Part shown: positions 52,251-61,005 of the stretch, in pieces
Numbering within the stretch: position 1 is the stretch's first letter
How the letters are laid out: each line of letters starts with the position of its first letter
From: Parasegetibacter sp. NRK P23
Lineage (GTDB): Bacteria; Bacteroidota; Bacteroidia; Chitinophagales; Chitinophagaceae
DNA length: 64,000 nucleotides
Reading direction: 5' to 3'
NCBI RefSeq assembly: GCF_023721715.1
Contig: NZ_JAMDLG010000001.1
Coordinates: 1,181,889-1,245,888, forward strand
Program-made: the position numbers and the translations under genes
The notes under the pieces: model-generated
Databases searched by the model: none
What the model saw: only the letters and a program-made list of their open reading frames with translations
Told to the model about the DNA's origin: nothing

Positions 52251-55200
52251 TTATAATCCAATGTTTACGCCTACGGTCATTGATTTGAGCGGGAACATGT
52301 TCAGGTCGTTGATGCCATTGATACCGGCCGCATCGGGGTCGAAGTCAAGGTTTTTATCGTAGGTTTTGGTGAACAGGTTCAGTGCACGTGCATAGAACTT
52401 CACGGAAGCGATGTTGAATCTAGAAAGCACTTCAGCGGGAAGATCATATGCGAGCGTGATGGTCCTCAGGCGGAGGAAATCTGATTTGTAGATGAACCTG
52501 GAGGAGAACTCGTTGGATTGGGAATTGTTGTTGAATACATATTTGGGCACATCGGTAATATCACCGGGTTTCTGCCATCTTCTCAGTTGTGAGCTATGCC
52601 TGTTCTCGAAGGGATCGAAGCCGTCACTTTTTGTGTAATTCTGGAATCCATCGCGGATATAACCACCGAACTGGTAGTTCAGTTGCGCGATCAGGCTGAT
52701 CCCTTTATAAGAGATACTATTGTTGAAGCTTCCGAATACTTTTGGTTGCGCGGTATTGTATTCTTCCCGTTCCGCTTCGCCGTAGTCGGTGGTGGTTTCC
52801 TTGCGGGTAGCATCTTTGTACCAGAGGGCATCGCCGGTTTGCGGGTCTACGCCAGCGTACAAACGGGTGTACCAGGTTTGGAAGTTCGCCCCCACTTTCC
52901 TGATGAAAGAACCATCGATATAAAAATCCTGGTCAGGGAGAAGTTCCAGAATCTTATTCTTGTTGCTGGCCATATTCAGCCCGATATCCCAACGCATGGT
53001 ACGGTTACGGACCGGAGACACATTCAGGTCAATCTCGATCCCCTTGTTTTCCATTTTTCCCACATTCGCGATGGTTTGGTCGAAGCCCGAAGTAAGCGAA
53101 AGCGGCAGGTTCAGCAGCAATGCGGAAGACACCCGCCTGTACCAGTCGAAAGAAAGTGTAACCCTCTCATTCAATACACCAAGATCGACACCAATATCCA
53201 CTGGCTTATTCAATTCCCAGGTCAGGTCAAAGTTCCCGATAGCGGACGGTGCTGTTCCTGTTTGCAGGTTATAGTTCACGCCATAACTGTAGAGCGCTTT
53301 CCATTCGTAGTTGCCGATATCCGCATTACCGTTCACACCATAAGAGCCGCGGATTTTTAGGGAACTTATCCAGGAAAGATTGTTCATGAAAGCTTCCCTG
53401 TCGATGTTCCAGGCGGCACCCGCCGACCAGAAGTTTCCGTATCTTTTGTTGATGCCGAAGCGGGAAGAACCGTCCCTCCGGTAAGAACCATAGAGGTTGA
53501 AGCGGTCGAAGAAGTTCACATTCATACTACCAAAAACGGATTGGATCGCCCAGTCATCGTAGTAGGTGGAAGCCGACTGCGGCGCTGCGCCCAATACCAG
53601 TTCAGGTTTTTGTTCTACCGAAAGCGGGAAGGTATTGGTGGAAAGTTCCTGCACATCATCGCGTTGTTCCTGCGCCTCATAACCGGCTTTCAGGTCGAAT
53701 ACAATGTTTGCAGATTTGAAGGGCTGCACTTTGTAATCGAGGGTATTGCTCCAAATCCAGTTCCATATTCTTCTTGAATTACTGAACCCGTATCCTTCAT
53801 AGGAAACACCATCCCCATGAAGCGGGTTCCAGTACAGTTTTTCGAAAACATCCTGATAATCGAGTCCGTAGCGGGAAGTGAATTTCAGGTTGTTCAATAT
53901 TTTCCATTCTCCGAAGATGGAGGAAAGCCCTTTCAGGTTGCTGTACCGGTTGTAATCCCATTCAGCGATAGCCAGCGGGTTATAGGATACCCCGTAATAA
54001 GTGGGATCAATATTGGGCTTACCCTCGTCATCATAGGGCGGTGCGAAGGGCATCAGGAAAAATGCCGAGCCCACGGGATTCGAAAATCCGCCTGAATTAT
54101 TGGGTGATTGCTGTAATGATTTCGTAATGTTCAGCCCGGCGCCAATCGTGATATTTTTACTGGCTTTGGTAGTGAGGTTCATGTTGAGTGAAGTCCTTTC
54201 AAAACCCGATTTAATCACTACACCATCCTGCCGGAAGAAGCCACCGGAGAGGAAGAACTGTGTGTTCTCGTTCCCCCCCTGGAGGGAAATATTGTATTGT
54301 TGCTGCTTTCCGGTTTGGGTTACCAGGTCAATCCAGTTTACGTTCTTCGTGGTATCCGCTGCCCACACATCCAGGAAATCCTGCACATAATCGCGGGGTT
54401 CACCACCGAAGCGGTTGGCGAGCCCTTCCAGCGTGAGTTCAAAATACTCCATGGTGGTAAGCGGGCGTGCGGTTTCAGAGAGGGCGAGTTTGTTGAAGCC
54501 CGCTTCCGCGTCGATGCGGATCCTTGTTTTTCCGGCGCGTCCTTTTTTGGTGGTGATCAGGATCACCCCGTTGGCGGCCCGGGAACCGTAGATGGAAGTA
54601 GCGGAAGCATCTTTGAGCACGGAAATATCTTCAATATCATTGGGGTTGATACCGGCGAGTGAGTTGGCGGTAGTGGTTAAACTTGAGTTGTCGCCGATTA
54701 CCAGCGGGATACCATCCACTACATAGAGCGGAGCGGCTCCGGCCGAAATGGAACCGATTCCTCTCAAACGTACATTCGTTGCGGCACCGGGTTGTCCGCT
54801 GGTGGATACCACCTGCAATCCCGGCACTTTGCCCTGCAGCATCTGGTCGAAGGAAGCGAGGGGCACATTCTCAATATCTTTTCCGCTTACTCTGGACAAA
54901 GCGCCGGTAACCTCTCTTCTTACCTGCCTTCCATATCCCACCACCACTACTTCCTGCATTTTATTTTCATCACTGCTCAGGGAAATGTTCAATACAGTTT
55001 CGGCGCCCAGCTTCACCTCCTGTTGCGCATAACCCACAAAAGTAAATATCAGTGCCCGTTCATTGTCCGTCACTCTAAGAGAATAACGTCCGGCTTCATC
55101 GGTAAGCGTACCGGATTTCGCGTCTTTGGTAAATACAGAAACGCCCGTTAAGGGTGTGCCCTGCGCGGCATCGGTTACCGTTCCTGTAATTACCCTGCCC

Positions 55201-55262
55201 TGCGCCATCAGCTGGCAGAAAGCCAGCAGCATACCGGGCAGCAGCATCACAAGTTTTTTCAT
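52251..55262 (-). CDS. SusC/RagA-family TonB-dependent outer membrane receptor
   Basis: 1003 aa from the ATG at 55260-55262. The signal peptide is MKKLVMLLPGMLLAFCQLMA. A carboxypeptidase-like regulatory domain spans about residues 25-105 (ITGTVTDAAQGTPLTGVSVF). The TonB box and plug follow, with QEVVVVGYGRQVRREVTGAL, PLYVVDGIPLV and INPNDIEDISVLKDASA. The barrel runs to the end. No STN domain is present, unlike the receptor at the left of the window. It pairs with the downstream SusD gene for uptake of a glycan or other polymer. Confidence 0.96.
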   Translation of the reverse strand: MKKLVMLLPGMLLAFCQLMAQGRVITGTVTDAAQGTPLTGVSVFTKDAKSGTLTDEAGRYSLRVTDNERALIFTFVGYAQQEVKLGAETVLNISLSSDENKMQEVVVVGYGRQVRREVTGALSRVSGKDIENVPLASFDQMLQGKVPGLQVVSTSGQPGAATNVRLRGIGSISAGAAPLYVVDGIPLVIGDNSSLTTTANSLAGINPNDIEDISVLKDASATSIYGSRAANGVILITTKKGRAGKTRIRIDAEAGFNKLALSETARPLTTMEYFELTLEGLANRFGGEPRDYVQDFLDVWAADTTKNVNWIDLVTQTGKQQQYNISLQGGNENTQFFLSGGFFRQDGVVIKSGFERTSLNMNLTTKASKNITIGAGLNITKSLQQSPNNSGGFSNPVGSAFFLMPFAPPYDDEGKPNIDPTYYGVSYNPLAIAEWDYNRYSNLKGLSSIFGEWKILNNLKFTSRYGLDYQDVFEKLYWNPLHGDGVSYEGYGFSNSRRIWNWIWSNTLDYKVQPFKSANIVFDLKAGYEAQEQRDDVQELSTNTFPLSVEQKPELVLGAAPQSASTYYDDWAIQSVFGSMNVNFFDRFNLYGSYRRDGSSRFGINKRYGNFWSAGAAWNIDREAFMNNLSWISSLKIRGSYGVNGNADIGNYEWKALYSYGVNYNLQTGTAPSAIGNFDLTWELNKPVDIGVDLGVLNERVTLSFDWYRRVSSALLLNLPLSLTSGFDQTIANVGKMENKGIEIDLNVSPVRNRTMRWDIGLNMASNKNKILELLPDQDFYIDGSFIRKVGANFQTWYTRLYAGVDPQTGDALWYKDATRKETTTDYGEAEREEYNTAQPKVFGSFNNSISYKGISLIAQLNYQFGGYIRDGFQNYTKSDGFDPFENRHSSQLRRWQKPGDITDVPKYVFNNNSQSNEFSSRFIYKSDFLRLRTITLAYDLPAEVLSRFNIASVKFYARALNLFTKTYDKNLDFDPDAAGINGINDLNMFPLKSMTVGVNIGL

Positions 55263-55831
55263 AAACAAGATAGTTTTAGAATGCCAATGTACTTGTAGTC
55301 AGAAAGTAGTGGGGGGAACAAAGGATGGTTGGGTTCAGGGGCTAGATAAGAAAATTCAAAAATAAATTCTGGCAATGATTTCATGAGCATACCATCATGT
55401 AAATTTCGATTGTGTATAACTGTTATACTAGATAATATTACAACGAAGCTGTTGAATTTTGCCCATTTCAATGATTTTAGTTTTAATGAATCAGACCTGA
55501 AACCATCTATAATAAAGGGTTACATAAAATTTTCTTTATAAAAAGTTATCAAGTCATCATTATCCGATCAATTTCAGAAGGTTATAAATAAGGATGAATG
55601 TTTTGACCAGATAAGATAAAAATCAACCTGCATCTCATGATTCCGCATGATTTCCCGATAAGTTTTTTAATCCAGATGTAGATTGATGTGTAAAAGAAAA
55701 TGCTTATACATGAAAACAAACAAAGTGGTATTCCTTGCAGCATATTCTATACATATCTAGTTCGTGCCACTTATCACAATCCATGATTTGCTTTGTGTTC
55801 AATACATTTACTTCCGTGCAAACAACGGGTT
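55263..55831. other. AT-rich intergenic region upstream of susC
   Basis: A 569-base gap between the susC start and a small AraC gene. It is clearly AT-rich. CAAAAATA at 55357-55364 is a possible minus-strand -7 box (TATTTTTG) for susC. I see no coding frame with family support, no tRNA and no strong terminator. Confidence 0.4.
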
Positions 55832-56197
55832 ATGTGCGAAGAGCGGGAAGCAGTAGCAAATGTATACGCGCGGGTATCGGAAGTGGGGCAGCGCATCAGG
55901 AGCCATCCGGAATCAGCGTGGTCGGTAGAGGAACTGGCGCGTATTTCAGCGGTTTCTTCCTTTCATTTCACGAGAATGTTCAAAAAGATATTCGGTTGCC
56001 CGCCATACCGTTATTTGTTGAAATGCAGGATCGAAAAAAGCATGCGGTTACTGGAGCAGAGTAATGCCAGCATCAGTGAGATCGCGCTGGAATGCGGATT
56101 TTCAGACGCGGCCGCGTTCAGCAAGAGTTTCAGGAAATGGAAAAAAATAACACCGGGAGCTTACCGCTATTTCGCGTCCTTCCAGGACCAGAGGTGA
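55832..56197 (+). CDS. Minimal AraC-type DNA-binding protein
   Basis: 121 aa from the ATG at 55832. It consists of little more than the AraC double helix-turn-helix (about residues 20-115): WSVEELARISAVSSFHFTRM and SISEIALECGFSDAAAFSKSF. There is no sensor domain, so activity may depend on its amount or on a partner. Its 3' end overlaps the convergent DNA glycosylase gene by 31 bases. It is divergent from the susC promoter region and may act there. Confidence 0.88.
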   Translation: MCEEREAVANVYARVSEVGQRIRSHPESAWSVEELARISAVSSFHFTRMFKKIFGCPPYRYLLKCRIEKSMRLLEQSNASISEIALECGFSDAAAFSKSFRKWKKITPGAYRYFASFQDQR

Positions 56198-56766
56198 AGA
56201 CAGGCATACGTTCTGTATGGGGTCCATTTCGCGGAAATACGCAGCATATCGGTTTTCATCTGTTTTTTGTCGGCCGCATCCAGTTTGTACAGGCGGCACA
56301 TGGCATTTTGAATACCAAGGTCATCCACGGCGAATACATCTTCTCTTCCTAAGGCAAACATCAGCATCATTTCCGCGGTCCAGCGGCCCACGCCTTTGAT
56401 GGTGGTTACATAATTGATCACGGCCTCATTTTCCATCTTTGACAACTTCTTCCATTCCAAACCCTGTTCCAGGGCGAACGCGGCCACGGCTTGCACGTAT
56501 TTTACCTTCGCATTCGACAATCCTATTCCGCGAAGTTGCGCCGGTTCGGCGGCGAGCACCTCCTGCGGCGTGGGTTCTTTTCCTTCAAACAAATCCAGGA
56601 AACGCTTCCAGATAACGGCGGCCACCTTTACGGACAGTTGCTGCGAGGTAATGGAGGCGCACAGGTAAAGCCAGAGGTTTTTCTTTTTCCCAGGCGCAAG
56701 CGGCGATGCATCACTTATAATGGTGCGCAGCTTTTTGTCTTTGTGAAGGTGAGTGATGTATTCCAT
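56167..56766 (-). CDS. HhH-GPD DNA glycosylase (3-methyladenine glycosylase-like)
   Basis: 199 aa. The helix-hairpin-helix is TTIKGVGRWTAEMMLMFAL (about residues 125-143), and the catalytic Asp follows in VFAVDDLGIQNAM. The N-terminal part contains SITSQQLSVKVAAVIWKRF, the AlkA-type interface. No Fe-S Cys motif is present. It should remove alkylated bases in base-excision repair. Length fits the short AlkA class. Confidence 0.93.
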   Translation of the reverse strand: MEYITHLHKDKKLRTIISDASPLAPGKKKNLWLYLCASITSQQLSVKVAAVIWKRFLDLFEGKEPTPQEVLAAEPAQLRGIGLSNAKVKYVQAVAAFALEQGLEWKKLSKMENEAVINYVTTIKGVGRWTAEMMLMFALGREDVFAVDDLGIQNAMCRLYKLDAADKKQMKTDMLRISAKWTPYRTYACLHLWSWKDAK

Positions 56767-56815
56767 TTATTTTTGCGGTTGAAAGATAAGGAAAACCAGA
56801 AACCCGGCAACGCGC

Positions 56816-57484
56816 ATGAAACGATCTATCCACCTGACCAAAGACGGCTCTCCCACCATCCGGATTGAAGAACTGGACATCACCTACCATTCCCGTCATG
56901 GTGCGTTGGGTGAGTCGATGCACGTTTTTATTGAGCAGGGATTACGCCAGCAGGAAATGAATAAGCCCGTGCTCCACATATTGGAGATGGGCTTCGGAAC
57001 CGGGTTGAACGCTTTGCTCACTTACCTGGAAAACGAAGGAAAAGAAAGAAGGATCGTATATGATACGCTAGAACCTTTTCCTTTACAGGAATCGGAACTG
57101 GAAAATCTGAATTACCCGGCGTTGTTGGCGCAGCCGGCATTGGATAGCGTGTTTCAGCAGTTGCACAGTGCACCATGGAACCAACCCTTTGAAATGGATA
57201 ACGGTTTTACGCTCACCAAATATGAAACCAAACTGGAAAACTTTACCGGAGGGAAATTATACGACCTGGTGTATTACGATGCCTTTGCGCCTTCGGCGCA
57301 GCCTGAGCTCTGGGAAGAACCCGTCTTTACGCACCTCTATAATATGATGCAAGAAGGCGGTGCGCTGGTTACGTACTGCTCGAAGAGCATTGTGCGGCGG
57401 GCCATGATGGCGGCGGGCTTTACGGTTACGAAACCGCCCGGTCCCTGGGGAAAAAGGGAGATGGTGCGGGCGTACAAAAAATAA
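56816..57484 (+). CDS. mnmD: tRNA 5-methylaminomethyl-2-thiouridine methyltransferase MnmD
   Basis: 222 aa. The SAM-dependent methyltransferase that completes the mnm5s2U34 wobble base, here as a stand-alone MnmD without the FAD-dependent MnmC part. Motif I is ILEMGFGTGLNALLTYL (about residues 56-72), with DAFAPSAQPELWEE (about 151-164) and the ending GPWGKREMVRAYKK. A -7 box TATTTTTG at 56768-56775 precedes the ATG at 56816. Confidence 0.93.
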   Translation: MKRSIHLTKDGSPTIRIEELDITYHSRHGALGESMHVFIEQGLRQQEMNKPVLHILEMGFGTGLNALLTYLENEGKERRIVYDTLEPFPLQESELENLNYPALLAQPALDSVFQQLHSAPWNQPFEMDNGFTLTKYETKLENFTGGKLYDLVYYDAFAPSAQPELWEEPVFTHLYNMMQEGGALVTYCSKSIVRRAMMAAGFTVTKPPGPWGKREMVRAYKK

Positions 57485-57536
57485 ATTTTCCTTTTTTAAA
57501 ATATCCAGAAGCATCGTTCGTCTACCTCTTTCAAAC

Positions 57537-58082
57537 ATGGATGCTTCAATTACGATAGAACCAGTGGCGGCCACCAAACAAAACAATATCACCCGGGTGA
57601 TCAACACATACAGCAGGCGCCTGCTGGGTTTTATCCGTAAAAGAGTGGATACGGAGGCGGATGCCGAAGACATTTTACAGGAGGTATTTTTCCAGTTCAC
57701 GGGCAACACGCAGCCCATTGAACAGGTGACCGCCTGGTTGTTTACGGTGGCCCGGAACAAGATCACCGATAACAAAAGGAAGCAGCGTCCCCACCTGATG
57801 GACGACGAAGAATGGGCGGCGCTGTTCTCCGGAGGACCGGAAGATCCCGAAACCAGTTTCCTGAGAACGGTTTTCTGGGAAGAATTCAGGCGTGCGCTCG
57901 CTGAACTTCCCGAAGAACAACGACAGGCCTTCGTGCTCCACGAAATGGAAGGTGTCTCTTTTAAAAAAATGGCGGAACAAACGGGTGAAACAGTAAACAC
58001 CCTTATTTCAAGAAAAAGGTACGCGGTATTGCACCTGCGCGGCAAACTTGCCCGGCTGCGGGATGAAATGCTGAACCGGTAA
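57537..58082 (+). CDS. ECF-type sigma factor (no associated FecR)
   Basis: 181 aa. Region 2 is at about residues 20-85 (DAEDILQEVFFQF, VTAWLFTVARNKITDNKR), and region 4 at about 120-175 (LAELPEEQRQAFVLHEMEGV, FKKMAEQTGETVNTLISRKR). No FecR or zinc-binding anti-sigma gene follows. A small membrane protein is 10 bases after it and may serve as an anti-sigma factor. The three-gene set with the HMA-like protein forms a single probable operon. Confidence 0.94.
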   Translation: MDASITIEPVAATKQNNITRVINTYSRRLLGFIRKRVDTEADAEDILQEVFFQFTGNTQPIEQVTAWLFTVARNKITDNKRKQRPHLMDDEEWAALFSGGPEDPETSFLRTVFWEEFRRALAELPEEQRQAFVLHEMEGVSFKKMAEQTGETVNTLISRKRYAVLHLRGKLARLRDEMLNR

Positions 58083-58092
58083 AACCAGGATT

Positions 58093-58470
58093 ATGAACAG
58101 AAAAAAGAAAATAGCTAAAAAGATCGCGCTCATGGTGGTGCTGATTCCCCTCGCCATCCTTGCGTTCACCTGGGTGGTCATGAGCCTTTGGAACAATATT
58201 CTGCCCGAAGTACTCGGGGTAAAGGCCATCAGTTTCTGGCAGGCCATGGGCATTCTCGTCCTCAGTAAAATACTATTCGGTGGATTCGGCGGCAAAGGTG
58301 GCGGCGGAAGGAAACGCGGTAAACAGCATTGGAAAAATAACCTACGGGAGAAATGGGAACAGATGAGCCCGGAACAAAGGGAACAATTCAAAAGCAAGTG
58401 GTACAACCGCTGTGGCGCTTACAGCCGGGAGCACGATGCGGATGAAAACAGGAGCACTACTCAACCTTAA
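58093..58470 (+). CDS. Small membrane protein, possible anti-sigma partner
   Basis: 125 aa. Two hydrophobic segments at about residues 10-32 (IALMVVLIPLAILAFTWVVM) and 45-62 (FWQAMGILVLSKILFGGFGG), then a Gly-rich basic stretch and a charged C-terminal helix (KWEQMSPEQREQFKSKW). I do not recognise a named family, but an ECF sigma gene precedes it by 10 bases. Its place suggests a membrane anchor for sigma control or a sensor of envelope state. Confidence 0.7.
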   Translation: MNRKKKIAKKIALMVVLIPLAILAFTWVVMSLWNNILPEVLGVKAISFWQAMGILVLSKILFGGFGGKGGGGRKRGKQHWKNNLREKWEQMSPEQREQFKSKWYNRCGAYSREHDADENRSTTQP

Positions 58471-58479
58471 TACAAACGT

Positions 58480-58695
58480 ATGGAGATCCTTGTATTTAAG
58501 ACCGATATACACAACAATACCGAGGTGGAAGCCATTTCCCCGCTATTAGAAACACTGCCGATGGTTTCCCGCTGGAACGTGGACCTTTATGATATAGATA
58601 AAATCCTTCGGATAGAAAGCGAGGAAGCCTGCGCCAGGAACATTGAAGCTGTTTTGCAAAAAGCCGGATTTTACTGCGAAGAGCTGGAAGACTGA
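58480..58695 (+). CDS. HMA-like (ferredoxin-fold) protein lacking the CxxC metal motif
   Basis: 71 aa. The strand-helix-strand pattern EILVFKTDIH, LLETLPMVSRWNVDLYD, KILRIESEE and IEAVLQKAGFYCEEL is that of a heavy-metal-associated domain. The usual metal-binding GMxCxxC loop is replaced by IHNNTEVEA, with no Cys. It is the last gene of the sigma-membrane-protein set (nine bases after it). It may keep a binding role without holding copper; function unknown. Confidence 0.7.
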   Translation: MEILVFKTDIHNNTEVEAISPLLETLPMVSRWNVDLYDIDKILRIESEEACARNIEAVLQKAGFYCEELED

Positions 58696-59451
58696 TCAGG
58701 CATCGGCCCATTGTTTGAAAACGGGCACCCGTTCCCTGCTGATGACCAGGTCATTCTCGTCAACGCCGGAAAAGCGCATCTTCAGTTTCAGCCTGCTGTT
58801 GAGGTAAGGCTTCACCTGTTCAATGGCATTGATGTTCACGATCACACTCCGGTTGATGCGGAAGAAACATTCGGGGTCAAGTAAATTTTCCAGTTGCTCC
58901 AGGGTGTGTTCCACCACATAACGGAATCCATCAGCCGAAAAAAGGTATACGATCTTATTCTCCGCCATGAAACAGTTGATATTGGTCGCATCAATAAAAA
59001 ACAATTTCTGCCCTACCTTTCCCAGGAAACGTTGCTTGTAACGTGGTTTGGGAAATGACACCAGGTTTCTGAGCGCCGAATAATCCGGTGTATTACCGCG
59101 GAGCAGGTGCAGTTTCCGGATCGCTGCGCCGAGCTGATCTATCGTGAAGGGTTTCAACAGGTAATCGATACAGAGCAGACGGAAGGAATCGAGCGCGAAC
59201 TCCTGTCGATGGGTTGTAACGATAACAGGTATGTTGGATTGAATTTGTTTAAAGATATCGAAGCAGGTGCCATCAGAAAGTTGAACATCGAGGAATAGAC
59301 AATCAGGTGCAGGATGTGAACGAAACCAATGAACGGCATCTTCCACACCTGAAAGGCGCGCCAATACTGCAACAGAAGGATCACATGCATATAACATGGT
59401 TTCCAGCCTTTCGGCATCGGCCAATTCAGGTTCAATGATCACGGCTCGCAT
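58696..59451 (-). CDS. LytTR-family response regulator (orphan)
   Basis: 251 aa. The receiver is at about residues 1-120 with the phospho-acceptor Asp in CLFLDVQLSDG and Lys in YLLKPFT; the first acidic pair reads IIEPELAD (Glu in place of Asp). The LytTR DNA-binding domain is about 140-245 (FFIDATNINCFMAENK, FFRINRSVIVNINAIEQV). No histidine kinase gene is next to it, unusual for this family, so its kinase lies elsewhere. It is convergent with the HMA-like gene; the two stop codons abut. Confidence 0.92.
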   Translation of the reverse strand: MRAVIIEPELADAERLETMLYACDPSVAVLARLSGVEDAVHWFRSHPAPDCLFLDVQLSDGTCFDIFKQIQSNIPVIVTTHRQEFALDSFRLLCIDYLLKPFTIDQLGAAIRKLHLLRGNTPDYSALRNLVSFPKPRYKQRFLGKVGQKLFFIDATNINCFMAENKIVYLFSADGFRYVVEHTLEQLENLLDPECFFRINRSVIVNINAIEQVKPYLNSRLKLKMRFSGVDENDLVISRERVPVFKQWADA

Positions 59452-59677
59452 CGGAATGGTTTTAATGATGAATGTTCTAACAAAAAAACAACGATTCCGT
59501 TCGCTGTTTTTTTCTATTAAAATATTTTGTGATCCATGGCTCCGAATGTTTTCAAAAACCGTTCCAGGGTAATTATGAGGATTTAATAAGAAGAAGCTGT
59601 GAAGTGATTTAAGTTACTTCTACAGTCTATAAGGGCCGTTAAACCGCACGATACGAGGATAAGTACAGATATTGACC

Positions 59678-59714
59678 TAAAAAAAGAAGGTGTACCAATT
59701 GATGGCACACCTTC
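59678..59714 (-). terminator. Rho-independent terminator after the fasciclin gene
   Basis: On the minus strand GAAGGTGT and ACACCTTC form an eight-pair stem, with a 13-base loop, followed by TTTTTTTAGG. It begins 21 bases after the fasciclin stop codon. Confidence 0.88.
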
Positions 59715-59734
59715 CATTTGTTTCCATTTCCTTT

Positions 59735-60694
59735 CTAGGGCATGGGCATTAAAACACGATCTATTTTGTGAACAACGCCATTTCTTGCCATGATGTTTGT
59801 AGCTATAATGTTGGATGCTGTGGCATTATTTGCGCCCTTCACTTTGGCACCACCGGAAAGCGTGATAGTAACTGTTCCGCCATTAACTGTTGCCGGTTGT
59901 GCTCCTTCTGTAAGGTCGGAAGAGAAAACACGTGCACCAATAACATGGTAAGTGAGTATTGAGGTTAATGTGGCAGGATCAGCAGCCTGAATGCTTGCGA
60001 TTGTGGGGAAGTTTGCCGCGCGGAAAGCATTGTTGGTAGGGGCAAATACTGTAAGGCCGTTTGTTGAACTTAATACCGCAGCCACATTAGTTGAGCCCTG
60101 ACTTGCTCTCACCACAGCGGCAACAAGGTAAGTAAGTGAAGTGTCTTCCGTTGCGACGTTCACGATAGTTCTGTTTCCTGGCGGAATCAATACATTGCTT
60201 ACCACGTGGATGGTACCGTTACTGGCATCTACATCTGCTGTTTTAACACGGATACCGTTGATGAAAACACCTGCAGTATTGCGTGTTACAAACACGGAGT
60301 CTCCGCTCAGTGTGGTCACTTTCGCATTGGGTCCCGCAGGTACGCTTCCGGATGGGATATCGGAAGTTAGCACATGGTATTTGAGGATGGAATCAAGACG
60401 GTTAAGGGGTAAAGCATTGAGGGCGGCGGTGTTGATACCTGAAGCGGCGAATGCGTCGTTATCAGGGGCGAAAACAGTGAATGGTCCTGTGGCCCGAAGG
60501 GCGTCAACCAGGTTGGCTCTTCCCAGACCTGCTTCCAGGGTGGTGAAATTATTACTTTCAATCACTATCCCGGAAATGGTATTGTCCATTTCATTTTCCA
60601 CCATGTCGTCGTCGTTGCAACTGGTCAGAAGGAGCGATGATCCGGCTACTGTAAAAGCCATTAAGGTCTTGCAAAAATTTACGCTGAGTTTCAT
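59735..60694 (-). CDS. Fasciclin (FAS1)-domain lipoprotein
   Basis: 319 aa from the ATG at 60692-60694. The lipobox is SLLLTSCNDDDM (Cys about residue 26). Two FAS1 domains follow at about 40-170 and 175-318, with GPFTVFAPDNDAFAASGI, LDSILKYHVLTSDIP, LTVFAPTNNAFRAANF, LTSILTYHVIGARV and NGVVHKIDRVLMPMP. FAS1 domains act in cell-surface adhesion. Exported and lipid-anchored, probably to the outer membrane. A terminator follows. Confidence 0.94.
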   Translation of the reverse strand: MKLSVNFCKTLMAFTVAGSSLLLTSCNDDDMVENEMDNTISGIVIESNNFTTLEAGLGRANLVDALRATGPFTVFAPDNDAFAASGINTAALNALPLNRLDSILKYHVLTSDIPSGSVPAGPNAKVTTLSGDSVFVTRNTAGVFINGIRVKTADVDASNGTIHVVSNVLIPPGNRTIVNVATEDTSLTYLVAAVVRASQGSTNVAAVLSSTNGLTVFAPTNNAFRAANFPTIASIQAADPATLTSILTYHVIGARVFSSDLTEGAQPATVNGGTVTITLSGGAKVKGANNATASNIIATNIMARNGVVHKIDRVLMPMP

Positions 60695-61005
60695 ACTGCT
60701 GGTATTTTGTGTTTGATAATTTATCCAGCATTTTGAACAAGATTTAACCACGAAGAGTTAAACAGTTTTCCGCGAATTGAGCTATTAAAGGTGTGAGTTG
60801 CTTAGCAAAGGGAGTGAGTTTTCTTAAAAGAAGGGTGAAGATGTATGAAAGAAGCAGCACAAGTTTTTTGGTACGCTTGCAAATAACTTAAAAAAAGGTG
60901 ACTCAAAAGTTAGTTTAGGCATTGAGTCCGGCATAAAAGTAAATACCAGGGATAAGAACTGATTAAAGCAGGGTGTACCTTTTTGATACACCCTTACAGA
61001 TTTCT
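60695..61005. other. Intergenic region with the metH terminator
   Basis: 311 bases between metH and the fasciclin gene. A hairpin GGGTGTA...TACACCC at 60971-60993 lies just past the metH stop and is a likely (weak T-run) terminator. The other bases are AT-rich and presumably hold the fasciclin promoter; I see no gene or clear -7 box. Confidence 0.5.
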
